This document shows, piece by piece, positions 36,733 to 45,087 of a stretch of 64,000 bases of DNA. The notes under the pieces are model-generated. The model did not search any database, had not been told where the DNA came from, and saw only the letters and a list, made by a program, of their open reading frames with translations. The stretch is from Clostridia bacterium (lineage in GTDB: Bacteria > Acidobacteriota > Terriglobia > Terriglobales > Acidobacteriaceae), in contig DATMYA010000018.1 of NCBI GenBank assembly GCA_035561135.1, positions 62,001-126,000 of the forward strand, written 5' to 3'. Numbering within the stretch: position 1 is the first letter of the stretch; each line of letters opens with the position of its first letter. A program made the translations under genes and the position numbers.

Positions 36733-38289
36733 CTACCTCGCCTTCAAGTCTCCATCGCGTGGCGAAACGGACTTCTTTGCTCTCGCGCTGGCCGTGACTG
36801 TCGGCTTCTCCAGTCCGCGCGAACCATGATGGCGCGCCCCGTCCTCCGAGGCGAATTCAGAGAACATGATCAATACGCCCTCTATCTCGCTGCCCGTGTG
36901 CAAGATCGGCGTAAAGTGGACCTCCATGACACCATGGATTCCATCCACTCGAAAGTTCTGGTCGCGCAAGATACTTGGCTTGCGTTTCTCAAGTACCCAG
37001 CGATAGCGTCTCACAATGGCGCGTTGCACTGATTCATGCAGCGGTAGCTGATCTATATCCACTCCAACGACGGACGTGGCCCCGGCTCCAAACAGGCGTT
37101 GCGAAGCCGCATTCCATAACTGTATCTTCTCATCGCCATCCACCAGGATGACCGGCCACGGCATTTGTTGCAGCACCTCCGCATAACGTGTGGTAATCGC
37201 ATTTAACTCGCGCGTACGCTCCTCAAGTTCCTCATTCATTTTCTCGAGTTCTTCATTCAGAGACTGCAACTCCTCGTTCGTGGTTTCCAACTCTTCATTC
37301 GTGGATTGCAATTCCTCGTTCGCCGTCTCCAATTCTTCATTGAGCACGACGCCGGTCCTCGGCGCATCAAGCGTTTGGCGCTGTTGACTCCTAAGCGTAT
37401 CGAGTTCGTTCACATTTGTTTCTCTCGTGGAGTCGTTCACGGCTACCTCGCCATTAAATCGAGTGCTGGGATATGTCTTCTGGTTCTTCGGAATTTTCTG
37501 GAAGATCCTCCACCGCCGGCTGAGCGTCTGGAAGAGATGTGAATGCGACAGTCTCGACTCTGCTTTTCCCAGGAATAGTATGCCGCCAGGTTCAAGCGCA
37601 TAGTGCAGACGCCCGATGATTTGGTTCTGAGCACCACTATCAAAATAAATGAGAACGTTCCTGCATATCGCCAGGTTGCAATGTGAAATGGGTGCGTCGC
37701 TGACGAGGTTGCTGCGGCCAAAGATGACCATGCGTCGAATGTCCCGGCTGATCTTCAGCACAGAGTCTCCCTGGAAATATTTGTCGCGCAACTCCGGGTG
37801 GAGGCGGCGCAGGCGGTCGGCGCTGTATTCACCACGTCGCGCGACACTCAGTGCGTGCTCATCAATGTCAGTGGCGTAAATCTTGACATCGAAGTCGCTG
37901 AAGCTTGGGCCCAGGAACTCCGCCATAAGAATTGCCAGCGAATACGCTTCTTCGCCGGATGCGGTCCCGGCACTCCAGACCCTGAACGAATCTCCCGGCC
38001 TGATCCCCTTCAGCACCAGCGGAAGCACGTCCGAGCGCAGGCAACTCCATGCTTGCGGATCGCGAAAAAACTCTGTGACGTTGATGAGGACAGTATCGAG
38101 TAATTCATTCACTTCGCGAGGGTCTTCGCGAAGCCGCTCAAGATACTCCGAGTAGGTATTGATGTTGACCGCGAACATGCGCTTCCGCAGGCGGCGCTCG
38201 AGCGTGCTCTGCTTATACCCGCGAAGGTTCAGGCCGCGATTTTCGGAGAGCGAATTCACAAGTTGCTGCAACGAAAGATCGTTACCCAT
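36733..38289 (-). CDS. CheR methyltransferase with coiled coil and PAS domain
   Basis: The 518-aa protein has a CheR-type N-terminal helical domain and SAM-methyltransferase core (about 5-265: NVTEFFRDPQAW, WSAGTASGEEAYSLAI, CRNVLIYFD). A heptad coiled coil follows (about 310-365) made of repeated NEELxxxNEEL units, then a PAS domain (about 370-480: MPWPVILVDGDEKIQLWNAA). In larger relatives the same coiled coil links CheB-CheR-PAS to a histidine kinase, but neither CheB nor a kinase domain is present here. It may methylate chemoreceptors or act as a signalling scaffold with the adjacent receiver. Confidence 0.88.
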   Translation of the reverse strand: MGNDLSLQQLVNSLSENRGLNLRGYKQSTLERRLRKRMFAVNINTYSEYLERLREDPREVNELLDTVLINVTEFFRDPQAWSCLRSDVLPLVLKGIRPGDSFRVWSAGTASGEEAYSLAILMAEFLGPSFSDFDVKIYATDIDEHALSVARRGEYSADRLRRLHPELRDKYFQGDSVLKISRDIRRMVIFGRSNLVSDAPISHCNLAICRNVLIYFDSGAQNQIIGRLHYALEPGGILFLGKAESRLSHSHLFQTLSRRWRIFQKIPKNQKTYPSTRFNGEVAVNDSTRETNVNELDTLRSQQRQTLDAPRTGVVLNEELETANEELQSTNEELETTNEELQSLNEELEKMNEELEERTRELNAITTRYAEVLQQMPWPVILVDGDEKIQLWNAASQRLFGAGATSVVGVDIDQLPLHESVQRAIVRRYRWVLEKRKPSILRDQNFRVDGIHGVMEVHFTPILHTGSEIEGVLIMFSEFASEDGARHHGSRGLEKPTVTASARAKKSVSPRDGDLKAR

Positions 38290-38370
38290 GTTGATGACCA
38301 CAATCCCCCGTCGCTCATCGACTGGGCGGCACCCATTGCCGGAGCGCAGGGCAGAAGGCGATAGCAGGAA

Positions 38371-38718
38371 CTACACCAGCCGGCGCTGCCGCCTGGTGCG
38401 GAGTTCCTGGGCATCGTTATAGTGACGTGTCAGCCGTTCAGCGACGGCGTGAACGCGTTGGGTATTTTCAACCATGGCGTGCACCAGTTTGCGCATGCGC
38501 TGGAACTCGTTCGCAAACTGCGACTCACTATTTCGACGCGTAGATTGTTTCTGCAGCCACTTGTCAACTTCCGCAGGCATCGCGAACACGATTCGGCGGT
38601 CGCCATTTTCAGGGCGTCGCACCGGAAGTCCAAGTTCGCGCTCCCAACGCTGGACCGTGCGCACGCCTTTTCCGAGGTAGGAGGCAATCTCTTTCCAGGA
38701 GCTCAGTACCGTTTGCAT
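38371..38718 (-). CDS. short helix-turn-helix regulator
   Basis: The 115-aa protein starts with a MerR/excisionase-like HTH (VLSSWKEIASYLGKGVRTVQ, continuing RWERELGLPVRRP), then a helical tail with many basic residues. This HTH form is very common in Acidobacteria, usually at the head of larger regulators; here there is no effector domain. A longer TTG-started version beginning 60 bases earlier is possible but has no ribosome site. Confidence 0.7.
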   Translation of the reverse strand: MQTVLSSWKEIASYLGKGVRTVQRWERELGLPVRRPENGDRRIVFAMPAEVDKWLQKQSTRRNSESQFANEFQRMRKLVHAMVENTQRVHAVAERLTRHYNDAQELRTRRQRRLV

Positions 38719-38945
38719 TGCCAGTCTCGATGATTCCGATCCGTTCTGCCGTTCCGTAAACCGGCGAACGGAGGACAAGCAGTGACCCAGAAACTGCGGC
38801 AGAAGCGCGGGTGTCCCCGAGCTTCTTTTCTGGCGAGTCTAAGCTCGCGACTACAGGTTCACTGATGCGGCGTTGAACTCTCCGAGATGCCGCACAATAC
38901 GGCACCGATTAGCTGTTTTGAACGAGAGTTGGTGGAACCAACTAA

Positions 38946-38985
38946 AGAAAGTGGGCCAGATGCGACTGCATCAGGCCCACTTTCT
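38946..38985 (-). terminator. hairpin terminator of the aldo/keto reductase gene
   Basis: A long stem AGAAAGTGGGCC / GGCCCACTTTCT encloses a second stem GATGC/GCATC with an A:A mismatch and loop GACT. On the minus strand the stem is followed by TTAG after TTTCT. It starts 30 bases beyond the reductase stop. Confidence 0.75.
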
Positions 38986-39014
38986 GCATGGCACCTTAAT
39001 ACTGCTTCAATAGG

Positions 39015-39971
39015 TTAGAAGTTGTGGACCCAGCGGTGTGTGCGAAGTTTCTGGAGTACCTCGGATGGCAGCGGGCCGGCGTCGGACGCCGCCGTGTTTG
39101 CGGCCACGTGTGCGGGGTTCCGCATGCCAGGGATCACCGTCGAGACCGCTGGGTCGGAAAGGCAGAACCTCAATGCGAGCTCCGGCAGGTTCGCCATTGG
39201 CATAGACGTGTCCTTCGCAATGCGCTGCACACGATCCCAGACTTCCTGTTTTCTGCCTGCGAAGTACCGCTCTCGAAAGTCGCCGTCAGGAAACGTCGTT
39301 TCAGGCCCAATCTTGCCCGTGAGGCCGCCCTCATCAAACGGCACGCGAGCGATCACGCCGATGTCATGTTTACGGCAATAAGGGAAGAGTTCGTCTTCGG
39401 GTGACTGATCGAAGATGTTGTAAATAACCTGTACGACTTCCACCAGGCCAGTGTCGAGGACCTTCAGCGAATTCGCCGGTTGGTGGTCGTTGATCGAGAT
39501 GCCGATCGCCCTCGCCTTACCGGAGGCGCGTATCTGCCGGGCAGTATCCAGCCACTCATCTTGCGTAGCCCATTCGTCCGTCCAAACGTGGAACTGGTAC
39601 AGATCGACATAGTCGCGGCCAAGATTCGTCAACGTCTGGTCGAGACATGCAAGCACATAGTCCTTAGGGAATGCTTCGCGCAAAGGCGTACCCGGCGGGA
39701 CGGGCCAGACCTGGTTTTTCGGCGGCACCTTGCTCGCGATCAGCACGTCTGGAGGCTTTCCGAAAGCGCGCGCAATCAGTTTTTCGCTGTGCCCCGCACC
39801 GTACGCCAACGCTGTATCAAAGAAGTTGACGCCTGCATCACGAGCCGCTTTGAGCGAGCGAATCGACTCCTCATCCTCCGCGCCGACCCACATCGCTTTG
39901 CCAATCCCCCACGCACCATAACCAATCTCACTTACGTTCAGGCCGGTTCGGCCAAGCCTTCGATATTGCAT
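39015..39971 (-). CDS. aldo/keto reductase
   Basis: The 318-aa protein has the NADP-dependent (alpha/beta)8 barrel marks: catalytic Asp and Tyr in NFFDTALAYGAGHSE, Lys in IASKVPP, His in YQFHVW, and the C-terminal STVIPGMRNPAHV cofactor-binding part. It reduces carbonyl compounds; the substrate is unknown. It is a single gene, divergent from the nitroreductase gene. Confidence 0.92.
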   Translation of the reverse strand: MQYRRLGRTGLNVSEIGYGAWGIGKAMWVGAEDEESIRSLKAARDAGVNFFDTALAYGAGHSEKLIARAFGKPPDVLIASKVPPKNQVWPVPPGTPLREAFPKDYVLACLDQTLTNLGRDYVDLYQFHVWTDEWATQDEWLDTARQIRASGKARAIGISINDHQPANSLKVLDTGLVEVVQVIYNIFDQSPEDELFPYCRKHDIGVIARVPFDEGGLTGKIGPETTFPDGDFRERYFAGRKQEVWDRVQRIAKDTSMPMANLPELALRFCLSDPAVSTVIPGMRNPAHVAANTAASDAGPLPSEVLQKLRTHRWVHNF

Positions 39972-40146
39972 TGTCTAACGCTCCAAGTTGCTTTCATTTA
40001 ACATCCGACGCGAGCTTCTCAACGTCCGTCCAGGGAATTCTACGCCCATGCGGTTGCGAACTTCGCAAGCAGAACTTGCTTCGATGCAGCCAGACCCTAG
40101 GCCTATACTCTTGAGCTGAGTACCCGAAGCTCAGCAAGAGGGAAAC

Positions 40147-40650
40147 ATGGAATTTTTCGAACTTATAGAAAACCGGCAATCTATCCGAGTGTTCCAGGCG
40201 CGAGCAGTAGAAGAAGTGAAGCTGCAAACAATTCTGCAGGCGGCTAACAGCGCACCTTCGGCGGGGAACTTTCAGGCCTATGAGATTTTCGTAGTACGGC
40301 GGCAAGAACAACGGGACATTCTCACCCGTGCAACCTTCGGGCAGAACTTCATCGCCGAGGCACCCGTCCTACTGCTCTTTTGCATGAACCCCGCACGCTG
40401 CACGTATGACGGCCCCGCCTTGTTTGCCCTGCAGGACACAACCATAGCCTGCACGTTCGCGATGTTGGCCATCCAGGCCGCAGGCCTGGCGACTTGCTGG
40501 ATCGGCGCATTCAGTCCGGAAAACATTGCCAAGACAATGTCCCTGCCGCAGGGCCTGACGCCGGTCGCGATATTACCCGTTGGGTATTCGGCGGAAACTC
40601 CGGAGCGGACAACGCGCCGATCCCTGAACGATCTTGTTCACGAGATTTAA
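40147..40650 (+). CDS. nitroreductase-family flavoprotein
   Basis: The 167-aa FMN protein matches the short nitroreductase/NADH oxidase family: FFELIENRQSIRVFQ with the FMN phosphate-binding Arg/Ser, ANSAPSAGNFQAYEIFVV, and AGLATCWIGAFSPE with LPVGYSAETP. It may reduce nitro compounds, flavins or quinones with NAD(P)H. GAGGGAAAC precedes the ATG. Confidence 0.9.
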   Translation: MEFFELIENRQSIRVFQARAVEEVKLQTILQAANSAPSAGNFQAYEIFVVRRQEQRDILTRATFGQNFIAEAPVLLLFCMNPARCTYDGPALFALQDTTIACTFAMLAIQAAGLATCWIGAFSPENIAKTMSLPQGLTPVAILPVGYSAETPERTTRRSLNDLVHEI

Positions 40651-40695
40651 TTGCCAACCTAGCCGGTCGGCGAGATGAACTACAAGGAAGGTGCA

Positions 40696-41736
40696 ATGGC
40701 ACACCGCACTGGTTTACATAGCAAGCTGCTGCTTTCCATTCTGCTGGCGGCTGTTCTGAGCACGCCCGTATTCACCCAGAACGCTCCGGTTACGTCGCAG
40801 TCGGCGCGCCCGGCTGAAAGCGATGACTCGGAGTTTATTCACGAGCTCCTTGCCACGCAGAAGGCCGTCGATGATCTGCTCTGGTATCAGCGCCTGGGCG
40901 ACGTCGCCGAGATCGACAAGATAAGGCTTACGAGCACCAAGCCGATCCGGATGAGCAATCCGACCGGTCAGGGCGCAGGTAATCCGCTCATCATCTACGC
41001 CAAGACGTTCATTCCCAAAAAGCTGGAAGTAAAGAATAAGGCTCCACTTATCGTTCTCGTCCACGGCGGGGTGCACGCGAATTTCGACAGCAACTACACG
41101 CATATCATCCGCGAACTGCTCAATCAGGGCTACATTGTTATCGCGCCCGAATATCGCGGCAGCACCGGCTTTGGCCAATCGTTCTTCGAGCAGATTGACT
41201 ACGGCGGCGCGGAGATCGACGACACTCATTCGGTGCGCGACTGGGCTGTGGAGAATCTGCCACAGGTTGACGCAACGCGCGTGGGCATCATCGGCTGGAG
41301 CCACGGCGGCTATCACGCGCTCCTCAATATCGCGCGCTGGCCAAAGGATTACCAGGTTGCCTACGCCGGCGTGCCCGTTAGCGATCTCGTCATGCGAATG
41401 GGATACAAGGGGGATGACTACAACCGCGAGTTTGCGAAATTTATCGGCAAGCTCGCCGTCAATGACCCTATGGAGTATCGCCGCCGCTCGCCTGTTTTTC
41501 ACGCGGCGGAGATACAAACTCCTCTGCTCATCCATTCCAATACGAATGACGAAGACGTCAACGTCATGGAAGTCGAGCACATGATCGCGGCACTCAAGGC
41601 AGCAGGGAAGAAGTTCGAGTACAAGATTTATGAGAACGTGCCCGGCGCCCACCAGTTCAACCGTATCGACACGTCGTTCGCACGACAATCGCGCCAGGAG
41701 ATCTACGCTTTCCTCGCAAAATACCTAAAGCCGTAG
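40696..41736 (+). CDS. secreted alpha/beta hydrolase, S9 prolyl-oligopeptidase type
   Basis: The 346-aa protein has a signal peptide (about 1-28, AAVLSTPVFTQ). The nucleophile elbow is GWSHGGYHA. Candidates for the triad are Asp in NTNDEDVNVME and His in PGAHQFNR. LVHGG, preceding the oxyanion region, and APEYRGSTGFG are typical of the S9 peptidase/esterase family. GGAAGG sets the ATG at MAHRTG. It likely acts on peptides or esters in the periplasm. Confidence 0.87.
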   Translation: MAHRTGLHSKLLLSILLAAVLSTPVFTQNAPVTSQSARPAESDDSEFIHELLATQKAVDDLLWYQRLGDVAEIDKIRLTSTKPIRMSNPTGQGAGNPLIIYAKTFIPKKLEVKNKAPLIVLVHGGVHANFDSNYTHIIRELLNQGYIVIAPEYRGSTGFGQSFFEQIDYGGAEIDDTHSVRDWAVENLPQVDATRVGIIGWSHGGYHALLNIARWPKDYQVAYAGVPVSDLVMRMGYKGDDYNREFAKFIGKLAVNDPMEYRRRSPVFHAAEIQTPLLIHSNTNDEDVNVMEVEHMIAALKAAGKKFEYKIYENVPGAHQFNRIDTSFARQSRQEIYAFLAKYLKP

Positions 41737-41930
41737 CAGGGATGCTGAAGAAGTCGAAGTCGCCCGCTTGCAATGATCAGGGTCATCCTGAGCGCAGGCA
41801 GCCAAGGTCTGCTGGTCAGTATGGCGTATGCGTGTGCAGGCGCGCTTTTGAGAAGATTCAGCTACGAGCAACTCACGTTCGCCGACGTTTGTGGCAGAAT
41901 ATACCCAAATTCCACGTGGGGTGGTTGCGA

Positions 41931-42440
41931 ATGAAAGTTATCCGCAAAGTAAGTCTGGCAGTGCTGGTTGTTACGCTCGGCGTAACCGGCGCGGCGGCAC
42001 AGAAAACTCTCAACGAAACAAAAGCACAACCTTCCGGTCAACTCGAACGCGGACGCTATCTCGTCGAACGCGTCGGAGTATGTGCCGATTGCCACTCTCC
42101 GCGAAACAAACGCGGCGAGTTCATCAAGGGTCGAGAACTCACCGGGGCGCCGCTGATGTTTAAGCCCACCGTGCCCGTGCCGGGTTGGGTGGAGGTCGCT
42201 CCCGGCATCGCTGGCCTTCCGGGCTGGAATGAAGCTGACGCGATCAAGTTCCTTTCCACAGGCACGAGCCTTAACGGTCGAATTGCCGCGCCGCCGATGC
42301 CGCCGTTCCGCCTCTCTGAGCGCGACGCTGCTGCCGTAGTCGCATATCTCAAGTCAATGAATGCCGAGGGGTCAGCTACAGCCACGGCAGCACCGAAGAA
42401 AACGGCAGCAAAGAAGTCTGCTTCCGGCAATCTCCAGTAA
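41931..42440 (+). CDS. periplasmic c-type cytochrome
   Basis: The 169-aa protein has a signal peptide (about 1-23, GVTGAAAQ), one haem site CADCH (Cys51, Cys54, His55), and a probable distal ligand Met123 in PPMPPF. The tail is Ala/Lys-rich. The arrangement is that of cytochrome c subunits of dehydrogenases such as alcohol or aldehyde oxidases. No dehydrogenase gene is adjacent. Confidence 0.87.
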   Translation: MKVIRKVSLAVLVVTLGVTGAAAQKTLNETKAQPSGQLERGRYLVERVGVCADCHSPRNKRGEFIKGRELTGAPLMFKPTVPVPGWVEVAPGIAGLPGWNEADAIKFLSTGTSLNGRIAAPPMPPFRLSERDAAAVVAYLKSMNAEGSATATAAPKKTAAKKSASGNLQ

Positions 42441-42614
42441 ACTGACTCCCCACAAAAACTATCGCAGCGTGACCGTTTCTCTTCTACGCAGAAGGGAAGC
42501 GGCCGCTGTGCGGGTTTAAATACGCGCATACAACGGGCGGCAAAGTGCGCCGAATGCATCCGGTTGTGCTCATCGAGCACACAGGTGTGCGGTTCCCGGT
42601 ATATCACTTGCCAC

Positions 42615-42630
42615 GGTGATGGCAATCACA
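42615..42630. promoter_or_regulatory. CRP/FNR-type palindrome before the CRP-like gene
   Basis: The sequence is GGTGATGGCAATCACA (GTGA-N6-TCAC), 50 bases before the ATG of the HTH-less CRP-type protein. This position would allow activation or auto-repression by a family member. Confidence 0.55.
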
Positions 42631-42680
42631 TCATGACGTGCGTAGCGAGGTTTAGAAAAGAATTCTTGCTGGAGCGCTGT

Positions 42681-43181
42681 ATGACTCATGAGCCGCAGAG
42701 CCCGACCGAGCTACCTGTAAACGAATCGTTGTTCCGCACCACCCCGGAGCTGGAAACGGCCCTGCGGGCGCTTGTTTCACCGCAGATCGCATTACAGGGA
42801 GAGACCATCTTCGCGCAGGGCGGGTCTGCAAAAGGCGTCTACCTGCTGATGGAGGGCGCTGCCCAGCTTTCGATGCTCAGCGATGGAGGTCGCGAGATAT
42901 CGAACCGTGTCGTCGGTCCCGGAGCCCTGCTCGGACTGCCCGCAACGCTTTGTTCCAAGCCGTATATTTTCTCGGCAAAAGCGATTCAGCAGTCGCTCTT
43001 CGGTTTTATCGAGCAACCCAGGCTGCTTGACTTCCTGCGCACACGTCCCGACCTCTGCCTGGTTGTCGTGCAGATGATGAGCCAGGAACTCTCAGAGGCG
43101 AACAACGCCCGTACCAGGCTTTCCCAATGCACGAACCCCGGCTGCGTGCTCGCCGGCGCCTGCGCGCACCAGGTGAGCTAG
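42681..43181 (+). CDS. CRP/FNR-type sensor domain protein without HTH
   Basis: The 166-aa protein has a cyclic-nucleotide-binding beta-roll (about 20-120: IALQGETIFAQGGSAKGVYL, LMEGAAQLSML, VVGPGALLGLPATLCSKPY), then a dimer-like helix (LLDFLRTRPDLCLVVVQMM). The cAMP-binding Glu/Arg pair of CRP is not visible. Instead of the DNA-binding HTH it ends with SQCTNPGCVLAGACAHQ, placing Cys150, Cys155 and Cys161 together. The start has GGAG 8 bases before it. It lies directly before the propionate operon. A redox or metal sensor acting through protein contacts is an inference. Confidence 0.8.
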   Translation: MTHEPQSPTELPVNESLFRTTPELETALRALVSPQIALQGETIFAQGGSAKGVYLLMEGAAQLSMLSDGGREISNRVVGPGALLGLPATLCSKPYIFSAKAIQQSLFGFIEQPRLLDFLRTRPDLCLVVVQMMSQELSEANNARTRLSQCTNPGCVLAGACAHQVS

Positions 43182-43305
43182 CTCGCAGGAACCACACGCG
43201 TTGACGATGGGTGCGTCTCGGAGAATCGCCGTCGCACTGCACGCCGCGCTCCCCCCTTTTGAGGCATCACAAATTCCTGTGACGAACGTCCTGCTCACCT
43301 GACAT

Positions 43306-43411
43306 TGTGCGGCGCGTCACCCAGCTTCGCATTCACGACACATTCGCTCGTGACAGCGTAAACACAGGCCAAAACGCACTTCGATCACCCCCGAACGTGA
43401 CTCGTCTCACA
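43306..43411. promoter_or_regulatory. CRP/FNR-type sites upstream of the propionate operon
   Basis: A full match CGTGACTCGTCTCACA lies at 43396-43411, 70 bases before the first ATG, and a one-mismatch match TGTGCGGCGCGTCACC lies at 43306-43321. TCACA-N6-TGTGA, the everted form, occurs at 43267-43282. The surrounding 300 bp hold no gene. Confidence 0.55.
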
Positions 43412-43481
43412 GACCGAGTGTCCTCTCTTCGCGCATCTTAGGAGATGTAAGAAGGTTCGCAGTTGTGAAGGGAAGGTTGCA

Positions 43482-45005
43482 ATGGCACGCACAATCGAAG
43501 TGACCGATCTCATCCTCCGGGATGCCCACCAGAGCCTAATGGCCACGCGCATGGCGATCGAGGACATGATCCCCGCCTGCGAGGATCTTGACAATGCCGG
43601 GTTCTGGTCACTGGAGTGCTGGGGCGGCGCAACTTTTGACGCCTGTATTCGATTCCTCAATGAAGATCCCTGGGAACGTCTCCGCATGTTCCGCAAGTTG
43701 TTGCCGAAGACGCGCCTGCAGATGCTGCTGCGGGGCCAGAACCTGCTCGGCTATCGCCATTACGAAGACGGAGTTGTGGAGCGGTTCGTTGCCAAAGCCG
43801 CCGAAAACGGCATGGACGTATTTCGTGTCTTTGACGCACTCAACGATATCCGCAATCTCCAGACATCCATACGCGCCGTAAAGAAGGCCGGGAAGCACGC
43901 CCAGGGCACGATCTCGTACACCGTCAGCCCCGTGCATACCATCAATGCTTTTGTCGAAATGGCACAGCAGTTAGTAGACATGGGCTGCGATTCCATCTGC
44001 ATCAAGGACATGGCGGGGTTGCTGAAGCCTCAGCCTGCCTACGACATCGTGAAGGGAATCAAGCAGAGATGCGGCGCGAAGACGCTCGTCCACCTGCACT
44101 GTCACGCAACTTCCGGTGTTACGCTCGTCAGCCTGATGAAGGCCGTCGAAGCCGGATGCGATATCGTCGATACCTCCATCAGCTCCATGAGCCTTGGGCC
44201 GGGCCACAATCCCACCGAGAGCTTCATTGAAATGCTAGAGGGCACGGGGATGGAGACGCGTCTCGACAAAGCTCGCATCCTTAACGTGAACAGGTACTTC
44301 GCCAAGGTGCGACCGCGCTACAAGGAATTCCTCAGCGACATCACCGGCGTTGACACGGAAATATTCAAGAGCCAGATTCCCGGTGGCATGATCTCCAACA
44401 TGGAGAGCCAGCTAAAGGGGCAGGGCGCAGGTGACAAGCTCGGACAGGTACTTGCCGAAGTCCCTAACGTTCGCAAGGCCAGTGGCTACCCTCCGCTGGT
44501 TACGCCCTCCAGCCAGATCGTCGGCACGCAGGCTGTGTTCAACGTGATCATGGGCGACTACAAAGTACTGACCGGAGAATTTGCCGATCTCATGCTGGGC
44601 TATTACGGCAGCACCCTCGGCGAGAAGGATCCCGATGTTCTCAAGCGCGCCTGCGAACATGCCAAAAAGGAAGCGATCACCTGCCGTCCCGCTGACCTGC
44701 TTAAGCCGGAGTGGGAGCATCTGCGCTCCGACGCGCTTGCGCTGAAGGGCTGCAACGGCAGTGATGAAGACGTTCTTACCGCTGCGATGTTTCCTCAAGT
44801 CGCGCCCAAGTTCTTTGCCTCGCGTCACGAGGGTCCGAAGAACCTGTCGAAGCTACCGCCGAAGGCGGCTACTCCGGCACCCGCGGCTGCCAAGCCCGCC
44901 GCCGGCGGCACAACGCCCTCACCGGCGCAACAGGAAAACGCAGCTAACTACGTCGTCACGCTCAATGGCAAGTCGCACAAGGTGTCCGTGGCTCCGGCAA
45001 AGTAG
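43482..45005 (+). CDS. methylmalonyl-CoA:pyruvate transcarboxylase 5S-type subunit
   Basis: The 507-aa carboxyltransferase moves CO2 between carboxybiotin and pyruvate/oxaloacetate. The DRE-TIM barrel is seen from LILRDAHQSLMATRM, with the carbamylated-lysine context CIKDMAGLLKP, metal ligands HLHCHA and GPGHNPTES. A PYC_OADA-type conserved domain follows (about 300-450: SQIPGGMISNMESQLKGQG). The end is an Ala/Pro-rich linker and NYVVTLNGKSHKVSV, the start of a carrier domain that is then missing: the biotin domain is on a separate gene (47206-47607). It shares its fold with oxaloacetate decarboxylase alpha and pyruvate carboxylase B. First gene of the operon. Confidence 0.88.
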   Translation: MARTIEVTDLILRDAHQSLMATRMAIEDMIPACEDLDNAGFWSLECWGGATFDACIRFLNEDPWERLRMFRKLLPKTRLQMLLRGQNLLGYRHYEDGVVERFVAKAAENGMDVFRVFDALNDIRNLQTSIRAVKKAGKHAQGTISYTVSPVHTINAFVEMAQQLVDMGCDSICIKDMAGLLKPQPAYDIVKGIKQRCGAKTLVHLHCHATSGVTLVSLMKAVEAGCDIVDTSISSMSLGPGHNPTESFIEMLEGTGMETRLDKARILNVNRYFAKVRPRYKEFLSDITGVDTEIFKSQIPGGMISNMESQLKGQGAGDKLGQVLAEVPNVRKASGYPPLVTPSSQIVGTQAVFNVIMGDYKVLTGEFADLMLGYYGSTLGEKDPDVLKRACEHAKKEAITCRPADLLKPEWEHLRSDALALKGCNGSDEDVLTAAMFPQVAPKFFASRHEGPKNLSKLPPKAATPAPAAAKPAAGGTTPSPAQQENAANYVVTLNGKSHKVSVAPAK

Positions 45006-45087
45006 TCCAAGGCGCCGAAGAGCTATCCGAGCGGCGCACAAACGCTGAGTCAGCTTGCCTGATTCGCTGCACGACAGGAGTTTCGTA

